Assembly (NCBI GenBank): GCA_902805635.1
Contig: CADCTC010000050.1
Span: 1 to 63,623, forward strand
Origin: an uncultured Chloroflexota bacterium
GTDB taxonomy: Bacteria > Chloroflexota > UBA11872 > UBA12225
Direction of reading: 5' to 3'
Length of the DNA: 63,623 nucleotides
This document shows, in pieces, positions 61,312 through 63,623 of this stretch (its first letter is position 1; every line of letters begins with the position of its first letter). The notes under the pieces were generated by a model that saw only the letters and a list, made by a program, of their open reading frames with translations, did not search any database and was not told the DNA's origin. Both the position numbers and the translations under genes were made by a program.

Positions 61312-62643
61312 CTACGGTAGCTCCCGGCTGAGCGCTAGCCACGCGGCAGGGTCGACCGCCTGGCCGCGTAGCCGTATCTCCCAGTGCAGGTGCGGCCCGG
61401 TTGAGAGTCCCGTGCTGCCCACGGCTCCCACCGGTTGCCCCTGCGTCACCATCTGACCCACCTGTACCCCCGGCTGCACAAGGTGGGCGTACAGGGAGTA
61501 GACGCCCCACCCGTGGTCCAGCACCACAGTATTCCCACGCTGCGGAAGCGATCCCGCGAAGGCCACCGCGCCGGTCGCGACCGCCAGGACCGGTGTGCCC
61601 TCCGGCGCGGCAAGGTCAAAGCCGCCGTGGAATACCACGTGCCCGTCGGCGTAGTCGCGCCGGTCGCCAAACCCGGTGGTGCGCGCCGCCGCAGCGGGAA
61701 GGGGCATCCGGAACTCCCCGCTCCACAGGCGGTCGGGCCGCACCCCTACCATGAGAGCGGCCAGCTGGCTCGCTTCGCCCGTCGCCACGGGTCCCGTCGC
61801 CAGCGCCGCCAGCGACGCAGGCACCACCAACGCCTGCCGTGGCAGCGTCGCTGCGTCGACTAGCACCCGCGTCACGTGTTCGGACACGTTCCCCGCGGTG
61901 TCGCGCGCCGCCAGGCGCAGCACAAGCTCCCCCGAGGCCGTGTTTGGCGGCGTGCCGGCCAGCACGAGCAGGTTCGCCGCGTGCTCCGCACCTGCTAGGG
62001 GAAGCTGAACCACCGTCCACTGCGTGTCGCCGCCGTGCACGTCCAGCTGCGCCGGCTCGTCCACAGCGATGCGGAGCGCGGTCGGCGCTCCGGCGCGAAG
62101 CCGAGCGGGTGCGCCGGTTACCGAGATCCGCGGTGCCGTGTTGTCGCTGACGAATGTCACGTCCAGCGCACTGCGATTGCGCCGCCGCGAGCGGTCCTCC
62201 GCCTCCACGCGCAGCGTGTGATGGCCATCCGGCAGCGCCGCGGTGTCCAACGTCAGCCTCAGCGGCGCCTCGGTACCTGCGTCGCCACCTCGTCCCGGTC
62301 GCTGTGGGGACGCGGCCGTCGACGATGACGCTGGGATCGTCAGTGGCGCGCCGTCCAAGGTCGCTGCCACGAGGAACGCCCTGCCTTCCGGCGTGAGCGC
62401 CACCGGCACTTCAAACGCACCGCGCTGCGGCCCGGCTGGCGCCGGCGAATCAAGTACCGGCGGCGTGGCGTTGGTCAGCCACCACACTGCCTCTTCCAGG
62501 TACCCGGTCCGCCAAGCTACGCCTGCGGCGCCTGCCGTACAAACCAGCAGCCCCAGAATCAGCAGCGGAGCCAGCACCAGTGGGCGCCGGCTCCGCTGTC
62601 TGCGTGCAGGTCGAGCCCGGTCGGTCCGAGCTGCGGCGGTCAT
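61312..62643 (-). CDS. M23 (LytM-type) metallopeptidase with an N-terminal membrane anchor
   Basis: 443 residues from the ATG at 62643, with AGGGGGAAT about ten bases upstream next to a large hairpin. A basic N-terminus precedes one membrane helix (LVLAPLLILGLLVCTAGAAG). Residues 60-290 are beta-rich Ig-like segments (GRAFLVAATLDGAPLTIPAS, DGHHTLRVEAEDRSRRRN, LVLRLAARDTAGNVS). The M23 catalytic domain is at the C-terminus: FHGGFDLAAPEGTPV, HGWGVYSLYAHLVQPG, and TGPHLHWEIRLRG with the zinc-binding HxH. It is likely a membrane-tethered peptidoglycan endopeptidase, placed in tandem with the lipoprotein M23 gene. Confidence 0.88.
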   Translation of the reverse strand: MTAAARTDRARPARRQRSRRPLVLAPLLILGLLVCTAGAAGVAWRTGYLEEAVWWLTNATPPVLDSPAPAGPQRGAFEVPVALTPEGRAFLVAATLDGAPLTIPASSSTAASPQRPGRGGDAGTEAPLRLTLDTAALPDGHHTLRVEAEDRSRRRNRSALDVTFVSDNTAPRISVTGAPARLRAGAPTALRIAVDEPAQLDVHGGDTQWTVVQLPLAGAEHAANLLVLAGTPPNTASGELVLRLAARDTAGNVSEHVTRVLVDAATLPRQALVVPASLAALATGPVATGEASQLAALMVGVRPDRLWSGEFRMPLPAAAARTTGFGDRRDYADGHVVFHGGFDLAAPEGTPVLAVATGAVAFAGSLPQRGNTVVLDHGWGVYSLYAHLVQPGVQVGQMVTQGQPVGAVGSTGLSTGPHLHWEIRLRGQAVDPAAWLALSRELP

Positions 62644-62655
62644 GATGCGATTCCC

Positions 62656-62700
62656 CCTGACGGTGGATCGCCGGCATAGTGCCGGCAATCCACCGTCAGG
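62656..62700 (-). terminator. Large hairpin between infC and the M23 gene
   Basis: CCTGACGGTGGAT and ATCCACCGTCAGG form a 13-base arm, extended by GCCGGCA / TGCCGGC around a TAG loop with one mismatch, so about 20 base pairs in all. It lies 32 bases after the infC stop. There is no T run on the minus side (GGGGAATC follows), so it may be a terminator, an RNA-processing site or an attenuator for the M23 gene. Confidence 0.6.
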
Positions 62701-62732
62701 CTATGCGGAGTACTCTGGACCGGCCAATCAGC

Positions 62733-63605
62733 TCATGAGGCTGCCGACAGCACCGGCGCCCCGGCAGGTTCAGCGGGGGTTGCCGTTGTTGCCGAAGTAG
62801 TCGAGGCAGCAGCAGGTGGAGCCTGCTTTGCTTCCGTGGCCACGTCAGAGGCCACGTCAGACGCTGCCTCCGTCGCCGCCCCGCCGGCAGCCGCGATCGG
62901 AACGGCGACGTCGTCAGCCGGCGCAGGCGTGGCCACCCCGTCCGCATCTGCGCCATCGCGCGCCGCTCCATCGGCCGATGGCCCGGCAGCCGCCTTCGTC
63001 GCCTTGACGCCCTTCGCGAGCCGCACCAACGCCACCATCTGGCGACCTTCCATGCGCGGCGATGCGTCCACCTGGATCGGGATCAGCTTGCCCAGGTGCT
63101 CGAGCGCCGTGTCGAGCGCCTGCTTGCCGACCTCGGGGTGCCGCATGTCGCGCCCAAGGAAGCGCACCACCATGCGTACCGGGTGCCCTTCTTGCAGGAA
63201 CCGGTGCGCGCGGTCGATCTTGAACTCCATGTCGTGATCGTCGATGCGCGGCGAGAGCTGCACGTCCTTCATCTCGGACGCCGCCCGGCCCGCCTTGCCC
63301 GCGCGGTGTGCTTCGCGCTGCTTGCGCTCCATGAGGTATTTGAAGCGCCCGTAGTCCATGATCTTGCACACCGGCGGCTGCGCCATCGGCGCGATCTCCA
63401 CCAGGTCCAGGTCACGCTCCTGTGCCATCTTGATCGCTTCGAAGGTGGGCATGACGCCGAGGTTCTTCTCCTCGTCATCCTCCTCGATGATCACGCGGAT
63501 CTCAGGCGTGCGGATGCGCTGATTGATCCGGTACGGCTCCTCAACCGGCAGGATTGGCCGCGGGCCACCGCGACCACGCATCATGGGCGGCGTCGCCGCC
63601 GTCAT
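62733..63605 (-). CDS. infC: Translation initiation factor IF-3 with an Ala/Pro-rich C-terminal extension
   Basis: 290 residues from the ATG at 63605; the frame is open to the right edge, so an upstream start (infC often uses rare start codons) is possible. After an N-terminal Arg/Gly extension the IF3 signature is clear: EEPYRINQRIRTPEIRVI, MPTFEAIKMAQERDLDLVEI, QPPVCKIMDYGRFKYLMERK, KDVQLSPRIDDHDMEFKIDR and MVVRFLGRDMRHPEVGKQAL, ending VDASPRMEGRQMVALV. About 95 Ala/Pro/Asp/Thr-rich residues then follow that most IF-3 proteins lack. rpmI and rplT are not downstream; a hairpin and an M23 gene are. Confidence 0.92.
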   Translation of the reverse strand: MTAATPPMMRGRGGPRPILPVEEPYRINQRIRTPEIRVIIEEDDEEKNLGVMPTFEAIKMAQERDLDLVEIAPMAQPPVCKIMDYGRFKYLMERKQREAHRAGKAGRAASEMKDVQLSPRIDDHDMEFKIDRAHRFLQEGHPVRMVVRFLGRDMRHPEVGKQALDTALEHLGKLIPIQVDASPRMEGRQMVALVRLAKGVKATKAAAGPSADGAARDGADADGVATPAPADDVAVPIAAAGGAATEAASDVASDVATEAKQAPPAAASTTSATTATPAEPAGAPVLSAAS

Positions 63606-63623
63606 GCTCGCGCTGCCGCTCGC

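Overview
The window is 63.6 kb of GC-rich chromosomal DNA that is densely coded on both strands. I see no tRNA or rRNA genes, no CRISPR array, no transposase and no phage genes. The best guess for the host is an uncultured heterotrophic, aerobic member of Chloroflexota. This is an inference, from an LGFP-like FW..GGV..LG.P..F module in a secreted M23 peptidase, many Tat-type solute-binding lipoproteins, an IF-3 with a long Ala/Pro tail, and the mix of SDR, mandelate-racemase, Ldh-type and sulfatase genes. A phylogeny of SucA, IF-3 or RpoN would settle it.

Layout. 1-1.25 kb: end of a cytochrome oxidase operon (subunit IV, CtaG). 1.2-7.1 kb: methyltransferase, DedA fusion, DUF815 ATPase, FlgM-like protein, SDR, and an HTH plus AT-hook protein. 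7.2-14.1 kb: catabolic block with a mandelate racemase-like enzyme, an Ldh-type dehydrogenase, a dipeptide/oligopeptide ABC importer lacking ATPases, and a PmoA-like (DUF6807) protein. 14.2-20.7 kb: a THUMP/UPF0020-type methyltransferase, TrhA/hemolysin III, an NHL-repeat protein, a DUF2075 helicase with a degraded nuclease domain, then two head-to-head gene remnants. 21.1-26 kb: sulfatase, ketopantoate reductase-like protein, fused MFS/spermidine synthase. 26.1-34.5 kb: three orphan sugar-type Tat lipoproteins interleaved with a zinc-type dehydrogenase, a YdjM-like membrane protein, serC and an intact acetamidase/formamidase. 34.6-39 kb: sucA-sucB (2-oxoglutarate dehydrogenase E1 and E2). 39.3-49.2 kb: Ca/Na exchanger, hypothetical proteins, amidohydrolase, two stand-alone receivers, a GAF histidine kinase, an EcsC-like protein coupled to a second THUMP methyltransferase. 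49.2-55.8 kb: a minus-strand run of an NtrC-type regulator, sigma-54 with a zinc-ribbon insert, a divergent argininosuccinate synthase, an SDR and a secreted protein. 55.9-59.8 kb: Gfo/Idh/MocA dehydrogenase, PAC2, PilZ and GDPD. 59.8-63.6 kb: two M23 peptidases and infC.

The genes describe a cell that imports and oxidises organic solutes (orphan binding proteins, Ldh, MR/MLE, Gfo, SDR, sulfatase, amidase), feeds them to a 2-oxoglutarate dehydrogenase TCA cycle and a haem-copper oxidase, and carries its own sigma-54 switch. The points most worth a second look are the sigma-54 factor with an inserted zinc ribbon beside an activator whose GAFTGA loop reads GAFTSA, the divergent ArgG in that operon, the DUF2075 protein that has lost its nuclease residues, the head-to-head double truncation at about 20.19 kb, and two methyltransferases that both carry SNLPFG where relatives carry NPPYG.
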